Assembly (NCBI GenBank): GCA_031552405.1
Contig: JAVBMN010000029.1
Coordinates: forward strand, 62,001 to 126,000
Length of the DNA stretch: 64,000 nt
Direction of reading: 5' to 3'
From: UBA1794 sp031552405
GTDB lineage: Bacteria > Bacteroidota > Bacteroidia > Bacteroidales > Bacteroidaceae
In this document: positions 8,159 to 16,590 of the stretch, in pieces
Position numbering within the stretch: position 1 is the first letter of the stretch
How the letters are laid out: each line of letters starts with the position of its first letter
Program-made: the position numbers and the translations under genes
Notes under the pieces: generated by a model
The model's input: the letters and a program-made list of their open reading frames with translations, nothing else
Database searches by the model: none
What the model was told of the DNA's origin: nothing

Positions 8159-11100
8159 ATGAAACAGTACAAATTAGTGAACAACCTTTGCGGGTGGTTT
8201 GCATTTGCCGTTGCGGCTGTGGTGTATTGCATGACAATAGAACCTACTGCCAGCTTTTGGGATTGTCCCGAGTTCATCACCACCGGTTATAAATTAGAGG
8301 TAGGCCACCCTCCCGGGGCTCCGTTCTTCATGTTGGTAGCCAACCTGTTCTCTCAGTTCACAAGCGATGTGACGCAGGTAGCTAAGATGGTCAACGTCAT
8401 GTCGGCCCTGATGAGTGCTACCTGTATCCTGTTCCTCTTCTGGAGTATTACGCACCTTACGAAGAAGCTGCTGATTGATGAGGGCGACGAGATGACCACC
8501 CCTAAACTGATTGCTATTATGGGCAGCGGTATGGTGGGAGCGCTGGCGTATACGTTCAGCGACACTTTCTGGTTTAGTGCGGTGGAAGGCGAGGTATATG
8601 CTTTCTCTTCTCTGTTTACTGCAGCGGTGTTCTGGTTGATCCTGAAATGGGAAGAAGTGGCTGACGAACCGCACAGTGATCGCTGGTTGGTATTTATTGC
8701 CTATCTTACGGGTGTATCCATTGGCGTCCATTTGCTTAACCTGTTATGTATCCCCGCCATTGTACTGGTATATTATTATAAGAAGCATCCGCATGCTACA
8801 GCTAAAGGCAGCCTTTGGGCACTGGCGGGCTCTTTCCTGTTGGTTGTGGCAGTGCTGTACGGTATCGTACCGGGCCTTGTGAAGGTAGGTGGATGGTTTG
8901 AATTGCTGTTTGTCAACAGCCTCGGACTTCCCTTTAATTCTGGTCTGATAGTGTATATTACGCTACTCATCGGAGTAATCCTGTGGGGTGTCTATGAAAG
9001 CTCCAGCATGCTGAATGAGAAGCGTATGAAGATAGCTGTGCTTGTATCCATTGCCATGTTGGGTATTCCCTTCTACGGATACGGTGTGTCCAGTATTGTG
9101 ATTGGTGTGTTGGTGCTCGCTGTTTTGGCGTTTTACCTGTTTAGCAAGTCGGTTGGCCAGAAATACAAACCCTCTGTGCGCCTGCTCAATACCACCATGT
9201 TGTGTATCATGATGATTGTAATCGGATACTCTTCCTATGCAGTGATTGTGATTCGTTCCTCAGCTAATACGCCGATGGACCAGAACTCCCCCGAAGATAT
9301 CTTCTCCCTGAGCACTTACCTGAACCGTGAACAGTACGGAAGCCGCCCTCTGTTCTACGGACAAACTTTCGCCTCTGAGCCTAACCTGATCATAGAAGGT
9401 GATAAATGCAAATACGATATCGACGAAGGGAACCCCACGTATGCCCGTAAAGAAAAGGCAGATGCCAACGAGCCTGATGAATATATCAAGGTGCCCGGAA
9501 TGCAGAGCATAAACTACGCACAGAATATGTTCTTCCCCCGTATGTATAGTGATGATGCCCGGCATGTGGAGGCCTATAAGAATTGGGTGAACTTCAAAGG
9601 GCACCAGGTGCCGTATGACCAATGTGGAAAGATGGTCATGGTTACTGTACCTACCCAGCTGGAGAATATCAAGTTCTTCCTGAGCTACCAGATAAACTTC
9701 ATGTACTGGCGCTACTTCATGTGGAACTTTGCCGGAAGACAGAACGATATCTCCGGTAGCGGAGAAATAGAGCACGGCAACTGGATTACAGGCATTGGCT
9801 TTATTGACAACCTGTTGCTGGGCGATCAGAGCACTATGCCCGATGAACTGAAGAACAACAAGGGGCACAATGTGTTCTACTGCATGCCTCTCATTCTGGG
9901 TATTCTGGGTTTGCTCTTTCAGGCATACCGCAAGGAAAAGGGTATTCAGGGATTCTGGGTGGTGTTCTTCCTGTTCTTCATGACGGGAATCGCCATTGTG
10001 CTTTACCTGAACCAGAAGCCGATAGAACCACGTGAACGCGACTATGCATATGCCGGCTCATTCTACGCCTTTGCCATCTGGATCGGTATGGCTGTAGCTG
10101 CCATTTATGAGTTCCTCAAAAAGAAGAAGGTAAGCGAACTGCTGGCTGCCTCGTTGGCTACTGCGGTGTGTCTGATTGTTCCCATTCAGATGGTGAGCCA
10201 GACATGGGATGACCACGATCGTTCCAACCGGTATGTATGCCGCGACTTCGGACAGAATTACCTGTACAGTTGCCAGCAAGATAAGAACCCTGCCATCTTT
10301 ACCAATGGCGATAATGACACCTTCCCCTTGTGGTACTGCCAGGAAACAGAAGGCATCCGTACCGATATGAAGGTGTGTAACCTGAGCTACCTGCAGACCG
10401 ACTGGTACATTGACCAGATGGTACGCCCGTCTTATGAATGTCCTGCTCTGCCTGTTTCCTGGAAACGTATTGACTATGTAACCGGAACTCCCGAGGTATA
10501 CCCGATTCGTCCGGAATATAAGGCTGCTGTCGTATCCGAAGTGGCCAATAACCCCAACGGCGAGTTGGCCAAGGTGCTTGGTAATGATCCCTTTGAGTTG
10601 AAGAATGTACTGGATTACTGCAAAAAGCTGGGCTTTATTCCTACTGACAGTATGGTGATGACCATCGATAAGGAAGCCGTACGCCGCTCGGGCATGATGT
10701 TACCCGGTGACAGCATCCCCGACAAGATCTTTATCTCCCTGAAGGGAAAGGGTGGGTTGAGCAAGTCTAACCTTATGATGCTTGACATGCTTGTGCAGTG
10801 CAACTGGGAGCGCCCCTTGTATATGGCTTCTACCGTAGGGCCGGATGCCCATCTCTCACTTAGCAGATACTTCCGTCAGGAAGGACTGGCTTACCGCTTT
10901 ACGCCGTTTAATATTCAAGATACCAAGAGACGTATCGATACTGAGCGGATGTACGAAAATGTGATGACGAAATGGAAGTTTGGCAACATTAACGATCCGA
11001 AGGTATACTTGGATGAAAACACCCTGCGGATGTGTAACACCCATCGTAACGCCTTGGCTTCTCTGGCTTCGGAACTGTACATGGAGGGTAAGAACGAGAA

Positions 11101-11473
11101 AGCTCTTAAGGTCTTGGATTACAGTGTGAAGATGATACCTAATACCACCGTGCCGCCCAGCTTCCACTTTGGAAACTACGAAATGGCTGAAGTATATTAT
11201 GCTTTGGGTCAGACGAAGAAGGGCGACCAGCAGGTGAAGGCAGTCTTCGATAAGAGCCAGCAGTTTGTAAGCTGGTACCTCCGCTTGTCAGACTCACGCT
11301 TGGCCAACAGCTCTCGTGAATGCCTTCTGAATCACCGGATCATGATGGAATGTCTGGGTCTGATGCAGCAGAATAATAGCGCGTACTTCAATGAAGCCCG
11401 TGTTCAGTTTGACGCCCTTGACAAACTGTGCAACCAGCGTGCACAGGTATTGATGAGCAGTCAATCCTATTGA
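8159..11473 (+). CDS. DUF2723 family polytopic membrane protein, GT-C-like
   Basis: 1104 aa. The N-terminal half has about a dozen hydrophobic helices. The first extracytoplasmic loop contains SFWDCPEFITTGYKLEVGHP followed by PPGAPFF, the hallmark of DUF2723, a family whose acidic loop and topology resemble GT-C lipid-linked sugar transferases such as protein O-mannosyltransferases. Further helices lie around residues 580-680. The C-terminal ~400 residues are soluble and end with a TPR-like helical stretch (about 985-1100). A glycosyl-transfer role in the envelope is an inference from topology and family. It is followed after 3 bases by a polysaccharide deacetylase, so the two are surely co-transcribed. 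Confidence 0.85.
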   Translation: MKQYKLVNNLCGWFAFAVAAVVYCMTIEPTASFWDCPEFITTGYKLEVGHPPGAPFFMLVANLFSQFTSDVTQVAKMVNVMSALMSATCILFLFWSITHLTKKLLIDEGDEMTTPKLIAIMGSGMVGALAYTFSDTFWFSAVEGEVYAFSSLFTAAVFWLILKWEEVADEPHSDRWLVFIAYLTGVSIGVHLLNLLCIPAIVLVYYYKKHPHATAKGSLWALAGSFLLVVAVLYGIVPGLVKVGGWFELLFVNSLGLPFNSGLIVYITLLIGVILWGVYESSSMLNEKRMKIAVLVSIAMLGIPFYGYGVSSIVIGVLVLAVLAFYLFSKSVGQKYKPSVRLLNTTMLCIMMIVIGYSSYAVIVIRSSANTPMDQNSPEDIFSLSTYLNREQYGSRPLFYGQTFASEPNLIIEGDKCKYDIDEGNPTYARKEKADANEPDEYIKVPGMQSINYAQNMFFPRMYSDDARHVEAYKNWVNFKGHQVPYDQCGKMVMVTVPTQLENIKFFLSYQINFMYWRYFMWNFAGRQNDISGSGEIEHGNWITGIGFIDNLLLGDQSTMPDELKNNKGHNVFYCMPLILGILGLLFQAYRKEKGIQGFWVVFFLFFMTGIAIVLYLNQKPIEPRERDYAYAGSFYAFAIWIGMAVAAIYEFLKKKKVSELLAASLATAVCLIVPIQMVSQTWDDHDRSNRYVCRDFGQNYLYSCQQDKNPAIFTNGDNDTFPLWYCQETEGIRTDMKVCNLSYLQTDWYIDQMVRPSYECPALPVSWKRIDYVTGTPEVYPIRPEYKAAVVSEVANNPNGELAKVLGNDPFELKNVLDYCKKLGFIPTDSMVMTIDKEAVRRSGMMLPGDSIPDKIFISLKGKGGLSKSNLMMLDMLVQCNWERPLYMASTVGPDAHLSLSRYFRQEGLAYRFTPFNIQDTKRRIDTERMYENVMTKWKFGNINDPKVYLDENTLRMCNTHRNALASLASELYMEGKNEKALKVLDYSVKMIPNTTVPPSFHFGNYEMAEVYYALGQTKKGDQQVKAVFDKSQQFVSWYLRLSDSRLANSSRECLLNHRIMMECLGLMQQNNSAYFNEARVQFDALDKLCNQRAQVLMSSQSY

Positions 11474-11476
11474 TAA

Positions 11477-12085
11477 ATGCTGATTGAACAGCCTCCCCGG
11501 TTATTCAGGATGCTATACCCAGATGCGCTCTGGCGGATGGATCCGGAAGAGAAAGCAGTATATCTGACTTTCGATGACGGACCCATCCCCGGGGTGACAC
11601 CGTGGGTGCTGGATCTGCTGGATCGCTACGGTATAAAGGCCACTTTCTTCATGGTAGGCGACAATGTACGTAAGTATCCGGAAGAGTTTCAGATGGTTAA
11701 AGATCGTGGGCACCGCCTGGGGAATCATACTTTTAATCATGTACGCGGAATGCGTATTCCTATTGGAGAGTATGCTGCCAACACAGAAAAGGCCAATGAG
11801 CTGTTTCAGACAGACCTGTTTCGCCCGCCCCACGGTTTCATGACTCCTGCCCAATACCTCTATGCCCGCACACATTACCGCATTGTCATGTGGGACCTTG
11901 TAACCCGCGACTACAGCAAGCGTCTGAATGGACAGCAGGTGCTCGACAATGTGAAACGCTACGTTCGCAACGGTTCCATCATCACCTTTCACGACTCTCT
12001 CAAATCCTGGCAGAAGCTTGAATATGCCTTGCCCCGAGCCATTGAATGGATGCTGGCAGAAGGGTATTCCTTTAAAGTGTTCTGA
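11477..12085 (+). CDS. Polysaccharide deacetylase family protein (NodB-type)
   Basis: 202 aa, just the NodB homology domain. The metal triad is complete: D34 in TFDDGP (31-36), and H84 and H88 in HTFNH. The RPPHG motif follows near residue 117, and a C-terminal TFHDS motif supplies the catalytic histidine region. These enzymes remove N- or O-acetyl groups from cell-wall or surface polysaccharide. No signal peptide is visible, so it may act in the cytoplasm or on lipid-linked precursors. It begins 3 bases after the DUF2723 stop. It is followed by the mosaic repeat region and converges with dacB. Confidence 0.9.
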   Translation: MLIEQPPRLFRMLYPDALWRMDPEEKAVYLTFDDGPIPGVTPWVLDLLDRYGIKATFFMVGDNVRKYPEEFQMVKDRGHRLGNHTFNHVRGMRIPIGEYAANTEKANELFQTDLFRPPHGFMTPAQYLYARTHYRIVMWDLVTRDYSKRLNGQQVLDNVKRYVRNGSIITFHDSLKSWQKLEYALPRAIEWMLAEGYSFKVF

Positions 12086-12099
12086 AAACATCCCGGAAA

Positions 12100-12198
12100 C
12101 CCCTCCTCTCATAGACTTTTTCTTGTGATCCTTCACACTCTTCACATCTTCTGTAGCCCCGACTGGCAAGGGGGTTGCGGGTGAAGGGCAGGTGTGAA
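12100..12198 (+). repeat. 99-bp mosaic intergenic module, copy 1 (TTCAC/GTGAA words)
   Basis: The left end is CCCCTCCTCTCATAGACTTT, and the right end is GGGTGAAGGGCAGGTGTGAA (12179-12198). Between them are CTTCACAC and TTCACATC words. The reverse complement of 45011-45109 aligns with it over exactly 99 bases without gaps: 20 of 21 bases match at the left end, all 20 at the right end, with a diverged middle. The TTCAC words can pair with the GTGAA words. It lies between convergent genes (deacetylase and dacB). Confidence 0.8.
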
Positions 12199-12224
12199 CC
12201 CCACCCTTCACAGGGTTCACGCTG

Positions 12225-12246
12225 AAAATTGGTGTGCACCAATTTT
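12225..12246. repeat. Perfect palindromic hairpin
   Basis: AAAATTGGTG, two bases, CACCAATTTT: a perfect 10-base stem able to act as a terminator in either direction for the convergent deacetylase and dacB genes. It is part of the mosaic region 12100-12372. The GTGTGCAC core resembles the GTGCGCAC core at 45239-45246. Confidence 0.75.
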
Positions 12247-12252
12247 AAACTA

Positions 12253-12311
12253 GTGGGCACGGGTTTCTCAGCTGATGCGCACGAGTTGGAAAAAATGCAG
12301 GCCTGCATTTT
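12253..12311. repeat. Mosaic words shared with the 45-kb element, plus 20-bp palindrome
   Basis: GTGGGCACGGGTTTCTC (12253-12269) is nearly the reverse complement of a stretch at 45186-45201. GCGCACGAGTTGGA (12277-12290) is identical, 14 of 14 and same strand, to 45174-45187. AAAATGCAGGCCTGCATTTT (12292-12311) is a perfect 20-base palindrome whose AGGCCTG core recurs in the hairpins at 45281-45360. Confidence 0.78.
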
Positions 12312-12372
12312 AAGAAAATCTTAAGATGGTTTTAAGAAAAATTTAAGGCAATTTTAAGATGATTTTAAGACG
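12307..12372. repeat. Six tandem 11-bp units, consensus ATTTTAAGANG
   Basis: Units begin at 12307, 12318, 12329, 12340, 12351 and 12362 with no length variation: ATTTTAAGAAA, ATCTTAAGATG, GTTTTAAGAAA, AATTTAAGGCA, ATTTTAAGATG, ATTTTAAGACG. The array overlaps the palindrome before it and ends 3 bases before the complement of the dacB stop codon. Two similar units occur at 45119-45140. Confidence 0.85.
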
Positions 12373-12375
12373 GCT

Positions 12376-13776
12376 TTATTCACACAAAGCTTGGCATATT
12401 TTGTCCTGAAAAGCCCGCGCTTGCTTCCCGTCCTTCATGTTTTGATTGAGGATGGCAAAGGCTATGATATGGCCGTTTGCGGCGGTGAGATATCCGGCCA
12501 GGGCGCTTACGCCGGTGAGGGTGCCGGTTTTGGCACGGACGTTGCGATAGGCAGGGCCGCTCGTCATGCGGGTGTTCAGGGTGCCGTCCGTTCCGGTCAC
12601 GGGTAGAGCTGGATATAACACGTCCATCAGGTGTTGACGGCGGGCGGCATAGCGCAGGAGGATGGTGAGAGCGTGGGCCGACGTGTAATTGTAGGGTGAA
12701 AGTCCGCTTCCATCGGCCACTTCATACTCGTCAGAGTGTATGCCGTTTTCTGCCAAGAGGGCTTTCACGGCAGCGGTTCCGTCCTCAGAAGAGGCGTACC
12801 GGGCGCTTTTGTGGAAGCTTGCCAGATGGTAGAAGAGGGCTTCGGCGGAGAGATTGTCGCTTACTTTCATGGCGCGCTTTACCAACTCTTTGATGGAGCG
12901 CGTTACAGCGCCCAACGTGTCGGCGTCTTGCGGGCATTCTCTATATCCGATAAGGCCTTTATGTAAAATGTTTTTCTCGCTAAGTTTCTGTATAAATGCA
13001 GACATAAACAGGTCTTGCGGTGAGGCCACGGTGAGGCTGGTACGGCCTTTGGTGGGCGCTGCCACGTTGCCCGATACGGTGATCAGGTTCGAGCCACTGA
13101 ACAGGTTGCGCGTTACACGGAACTTCCCGGCGCTGCTGTCGTCGGTGCGGGTGAGGTTCTCGATGCGGTACGAGTCGGCCGCAGGACTTACGTGTACGAT
13201 GGCGGAGTCGCCTTTCTGGCCTGGGGTGGCCCAAAAAGTAAGAACCCCCTTGTTGTACATGAGCGGGGAGAGTACGGGCTGATAATCTTCCAGCGCGTCA
13301 TCCCAACACCAGCCGGGGCCGTAGGGTAGGGCATCTTTCATGGAAAGGTCTCCGTAGATGCTTCCCTGGATGCCCCGGATACCACGATCTACAAGGATCT
13401 TCACGAATTGGTCCATGCTCTTGCTGCCGAACTCAGAGTCAAAGCCGCCCATTATGTACAGGTTCCCGTAGAGTGTGTCTCCCTCTATATGACCGTCGTG
13501 GTACAGCTGTGTGTGTACCTCATAGTTTGTACCCAGCATGTCGAGCGCCGTAATGGTGGTGAGTAACTTCTGGGTAGAGGCCGGGCGGTGGCGCTTCTCG
13601 GCCTGGTAGGTGTATAGGGTGCTGTCGGCGGTGAGGTCGAAAATAGAGATGCCCACCTCGCTGGTGCGCAAGAAATCGGCCTGCAGGAGCTGTGCCATAA
13701 TACTGTCCAAACGGCTCTGCGCCTGCGTACCCGCAGCGATGAAAAGGATGAAAAGGAGGGAGATGTGACGAATCAT
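12376..13776 (-). CDS. dacB: D-alanyl-D-alanine carboxypeptidase/endopeptidase (PBP4, peptidase S13)
   Basis: 466 aa with a signal peptide (about residues 1-19, cleaved near TQAQ). It is a periplasmic serine enzyme that trims or cleaves peptidoglycan peptides. The active-site set is complete: S67-x-x-K70 in PASTQK, the SxN motif in SDNLSAEALF, and KTG in RAKTGTL near the C-terminus. Length and order match class C low-molecular-weight penicillin-binding proteins. It diverges from nadB across 95 bases with closely packed promoters. Its 3' end abuts the 11-bp tandem array, so the array may affect its mRNA end. Confidence 0.93.
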   Translation of the reverse strand: MIRHISLLFILFIAAGTQAQSRLDSIMAQLLQADFLRTSEVGISIFDLTADSTLYTYQAEKRHRPASTQKLLTTITALDMLGTNYEVHTQLYHDGHIEGDTLYGNLYIMGGFDSEFGSKSMDQFVKILVDRGIRGIQGSIYGDLSMKDALPYGPGWCWDDALEDYQPVLSPLMYNKGVLTFWATPGQKGDSAIVHVSPAADSYRIENLTRTDDSSAGKFRVTRNLFSGSNLITVSGNVAAPTKGRTSLTVASPQDLFMSAFIQKLSEKNILHKGLIGYRECPQDADTLGAVTRSIKELVKRAMKVSDNLSAEALFYHLASFHKSARYASSEDGTAAVKALLAENGIHSDEYEVADGSGLSPYNYTSAHALTILLRYAARRQHLMDVLYPALPVTGTDGTLNTRMTSGPAYRNVRAKTGTLTGVSALAGYLTAANGHIIAFAILNQNMKDGKQARAFQDKICQALCE

Positions 13777-13814
13777 GGTGCTTTTTACTGCTTTATTGCC
13801 ATTTTATTGACGGG

Positions 13815-13822
13815 CAAAGATA
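13815..13822 (-). promoter_or_regulatory. -7 box for dacB
   Basis: TATCTTTG on the minus strand, 38 bases upstream of the dacB ATG. Its expected -33 region overlaps the nadB -7 box at 13843-13850, so the two divergent promoters are intertwined. Confidence 0.6.
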
Positions 13823-13842
13823 CAAATCTCCCCGCATTTTTG

Positions 13843-13850
13843 TAGTTTTG
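13843..13850 (+). promoter_or_regulatory. -7 box for nadB
   Basis: TAGTTTTG matches TAnnTTTG, 21 bases upstream of the nadB ATG at 13872. Its -33 region coincides with the dacB -7 box. Confidence 0.55.
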
Positions 13851-13871
13851 TAGCCGTAAAACAATCTGATA

Positions 13872-15449
13872 ATGGTAAGAAAGTTCGACTTCTTGGTAAT
13901 CGGTTCCGGAATAGCGGGCATGAGTTTTGCACTGAAGGTGGCTGAAAAAGGAAAGGTAGCCCTGATCTGTAAGACCGAACTGGAGGAAGCAAATACCTAT
14001 TTTGCCCAAGGAGGGGTGGCTTCGGTCACCAACACGCTGGTTGATAATTTTGAGAAACATATAGAGGATACCCTCATTGCCGGCGACTGGATCAGTGACC
14101 GCGAGGCTGTGGAAATGGTGGTGCGTGAGGCTCCCGCACAGATTGAGGAGCTCATCAGCTGGGGCGTTCATTTCGACAAGAATGAAGAAGGCGAGTTCGA
14201 CCTCCACCGCGAGGGCGGCCATTCCGAGTTTCGCATCCTCCACCACAAGGACAATACCGGGGCGGAGATCCAGGACAGCCTTATCAAGGCCCTGAAGAAC
14301 CATCCCAATATCTCCGTGTTCGAGAACCACTTCGCTATTGAGATCCTCACCCAGCACCACCTGGGGGTGACCGTGACGCGCCAGACGCAGGACATCGAGT
14401 GCTACGGCGCTTACATCCTGGACCTGAACAGCGGCAAGGTGGACACCTTCCTTTCCCGGATCACCCTCATGGCCACCGGAGGTGCCGGTGCTGTATATCA
14501 GACTACTACCAATCCCCTTGTAGCTACCGGCGATGGTATCGCCATGGTGTATCGCGCCAAAGGAACGGTGAAGGACATGGAGTTCGTGCAGTTTCACCCT
14601 ACCGCCCTCTACCATATTGGTGATCGCCCCTCCTTCCTCATCACCGAGGCTATGCGCGGCTACGGCGGCGTGCTCCGCACCAAAGATGGCAAGGAGTTTA
14701 TGCAGAAGTATGACGAGCGCCTATCGCTTGCCCCCCGTGATATCGTGGCCCGTGCCATCGACAATGAGATGAAGAACCGTGGCGACGATCACGTGTATCT
14801 GGATGTAACCCACAAAGACCCCGAGGAAACAAAAGCGCACTTTCCTACCATCTACGAGAAGTGCCTCTCCCTTGGAATCGATATCACCAAAGAATACATC
14901 CCCGTGGCGCCTGCCGCGCACTACCTGTGCGGAGGCATCCTGGTGGATCTGAACGCGCAGAGCAGCATCCGCCGCCTCTATGCCGTAGGCGAATGTGCCT
15001 GCACCGGGCTGCACGGCGGAAATCGCCTGGCCTCTAACTCGCTCATCGAAGCAGTGGTGTATGCCGATGCCGCTGCCAACCATATCTTTACCGTCATGGA
15101 CGGCTATCCCTACAATGAGGCCATCCCCGAATGGAACGATGAGGGCACCTCCTCGCCCGAAGAGATGATCCTCATCACCCAAAGCGCCAAGGAAGTGGGA
15201 CAGATCATGAATTCCTACGTAGGCATCGTGCGCTCCGACCTCCGCCTGAAGCGCGCCTGGGTGCGCCTTGACATCTTGTACGAAGAAACGGAAAGCCTCT
15301 TCAAACGCTCCAGAGCTTCGCGCGAAATTTGTGAATTGCGAAATATCATCAACGTGGGCTACCTCATCATGAGGCAGGCCATGGAACGAAAAGAAAGCAG
15401 GGGGCTGCACTATACCATTGATTACCCCCGTCATGCCGATGGAAAGTAA
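13872..15449 (+). CDS. nadB: L-aspartate oxidase
   Basis: 525 aa. NadB is an FAD enzyme that oxidises L-aspartate to iminoaspartate, the first step of de novo NAD synthesis; with fumarate as acceptor it works anaerobically. The FAD dinucleotide-binding loop IGSGIAGMSFALKVAEKG is at about residues 10-27. YFAQGGVASV, GGAGAVYQTTTNP, EFVQFHPTALY and a succinate-dehydrogenase-like HGGNRLASNSL follow in the usual order. The C-terminal helical domain is present. Succinate dehydrogenase or fumarate reductase flavoproteins are longer and carry different flanks. A glycosyltransferase gene starts inside its last codons, so nadB, the transferase and metG may share a transcript. Confidence 0.94.
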   Translation: MVRKFDFLVIGSGIAGMSFALKVAEKGKVALICKTELEEANTYFAQGGVASVTNTLVDNFEKHIEDTLIAGDWISDREAVEMVVREAPAQIEELISWGVHFDKNEEGEFDLHREGGHSEFRILHHKDNTGAEIQDSLIKALKNHPNISVFENHFAIEILTQHHLGVTVTRQTQDIECYGAYILDLNSGKVDTFLSRITLMATGGAGAVYQTTTNPLVATGDGIAMVYRAKGTVKDMEFVQFHPTALYHIGDRPSFLITEAMRGYGGVLRTKDGKEFMQKYDERLSLAPRDIVARAIDNEMKNRGDDHVYLDVTHKDPEETKAHFPTIYEKCLSLGIDITKEYIPVAPAAHYLCGGILVDLNAQSSIRRLYAVGECACTGLHGGNRLASNSLIEAVVYADAAANHIFTVMDGYPYNEAIPEWNDEGTSSPEEMILITQSAKEVGQIMNSYVGIVRSDLRLKRAWVRLDILYEETESLFKRSRASREICELRNIINVGYLIMRQAMERKESRGLHYTIDYPRHADGK

Positions 15450-16566
15450 ACGGATACTGATAGGAGTAAACAGTGACCTGGTGACCGATGCCCGCGTGCA
15501 TAAGGTATGTACCTCGCTGGAAGGAGCAGGGTATGCGGTGTATCTTGTGGGCCGGAAGAATGGGGGCAGCATGGAGCTGAACCGCAGCTATTCCGTGCGC
15601 AGGCTCCGGTTGTGGACGAAAGGAGGCCCGCTGTGGTACGCCGAGTTTAACCTTCGCTTGCTCTGTGTGCTTCTGGGCATGAAAGGCGAGGCGGTGCTGT
15701 GCAATGATACGGATGCACTGCTGGCCTGTTACATTGCTGCAAAGCTGAAACGCCTGCCGCTCATCTTTGATGCGCACGAACTCTTCCCGGAAGTACCGGA
15801 GGTGGTAGACCGCCCCTTTGTGAAGAAGACGTGGCAAAGGCTGGAGGACTCTATATTCCCCCGCCTGAAGTATTGTTATACAGTATGCCAGAGCATTGCC
15901 GATTATTATCGCGAACGTTACGACATCCGGATGGAGGTAGTACGGAACATCCCTGCACACGAACCGCAGAATGCCACCCTGCAGCCTGTGCCCCTGCACC
16001 GCAAAGAACGATACATTCTGCTCTATCAGGGCGTAGTGAATGTGGGGCGCGGCATCGAATGGCTCATCGAAGCCATGAAGCACCTGCCGGAATGCTGCCT
16101 GCTGATTTGCGGTGGCGGCGACTGCCTCCTGGAAATGAAACAGCGCGCCCAGGGCTCGGGATGTGCAGAACGCATCCTTTTCACCGGGCGTATCCCGCAG
16201 GAGGAGCTGAAACGATATACTATGCAGGCCGATTTGGGATTCGTGTTGCTGGAGCGCCTGGGGCTTAGCTATTATTACGCTTTGCCCAACCGCATTTTTG
16301 ATTATATGCGCTTCGGCGTGCCGGTGCTGGCTACCGATTTCCCGGAAATCGAGCGGGTAGTCCGCGAGGCCCGGAGCGGTATCCTGATCAATCATTACGA
16401 ACCGGAGTACCTGGCGACGCAGATACGTGAAGCCTTACAGCAGTGGAGCCTGCCTTCGCGCAAGGAACAGCTAAAGGAAACCTCCCGCCAATATAGCTGG
16501 GAGAACGAGGAAAAGGTATTGTTGCAAGTGATACAACGCGCCCTTTCCACCGGTAAAACTCATTAA
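15433..16566 (+). CDS. Glycosyltransferase family 4-type protein
   Basis: About 377 aa. The start is placed at ATG 15433 (or ATG 15439, two codons later); a TTG further upstream is less likely. The gene overlaps the end of nadB by up to 17 bases. It reads as GT-B: an N-terminal half with NSDLVTDARVHKVC and DAHELFPEVPEVV, then a C-terminal nucleotide-sugar half with LLYQGVVNVGRGIEWLIEAM, LICGGG and the acidic region DYMRFGVPVLATDFPEIERV. Sugar donor and acceptor are unknown. It is likely cytosolic or membrane-associated and involved in surface glycan assembly. It precedes metG by 24 bases. Confidence 0.85.
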   Translation: MPMESKRILIGVNSDLVTDARVHKVCTSLEGAGYAVYLVGRKNGGSMELNRSYSVRRLRLWTKGGPLWYAEFNLRLLCVLLGMKGEAVLCNDTDALLACYIAAKLKRLPLIFDAHELFPEVPEVVDRPFVKKTWQRLEDSIFPRLKYCYTVCQSIADYYRERYDIRMEVVRNIPAHEPQNATLQPVPLHRKERYILLYQGVVNVGRGIEWLIEAMKHLPECCLLICGGGDCLLEMKQRAQGSGCAERILFTGRIPQEELKRYTMQADLGFVLLERLGLSYYYALPNRIFDYMRFGVPVLATDFPEIERVVREARSGILINHYEPEYLATQIREALQQWSLPSRKEQLKETSRQYSWENEEKVLLQVIQRALSTGKTH

Positions 16567-16590
16567 TGGAAAACGAAAAATAAGCAATAT

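Noticed and set aside
12307..12372. Replication iterons
   Set aside because: No replication initiator or other plasmid/phage gene nearby; the position at a 3' gene end argues against an origin.
13785..14615. Long antisense ORF opposite nadB
   Set aside because: A shadow of strong codon bias in nadB; no motif, no promoter, and overlap with a clear gene.
15367..16395. 342-codon antisense ORF opposite the glycosyltransferase
   Set aside because: Composition is that of a complement strand with no recognisable domain.
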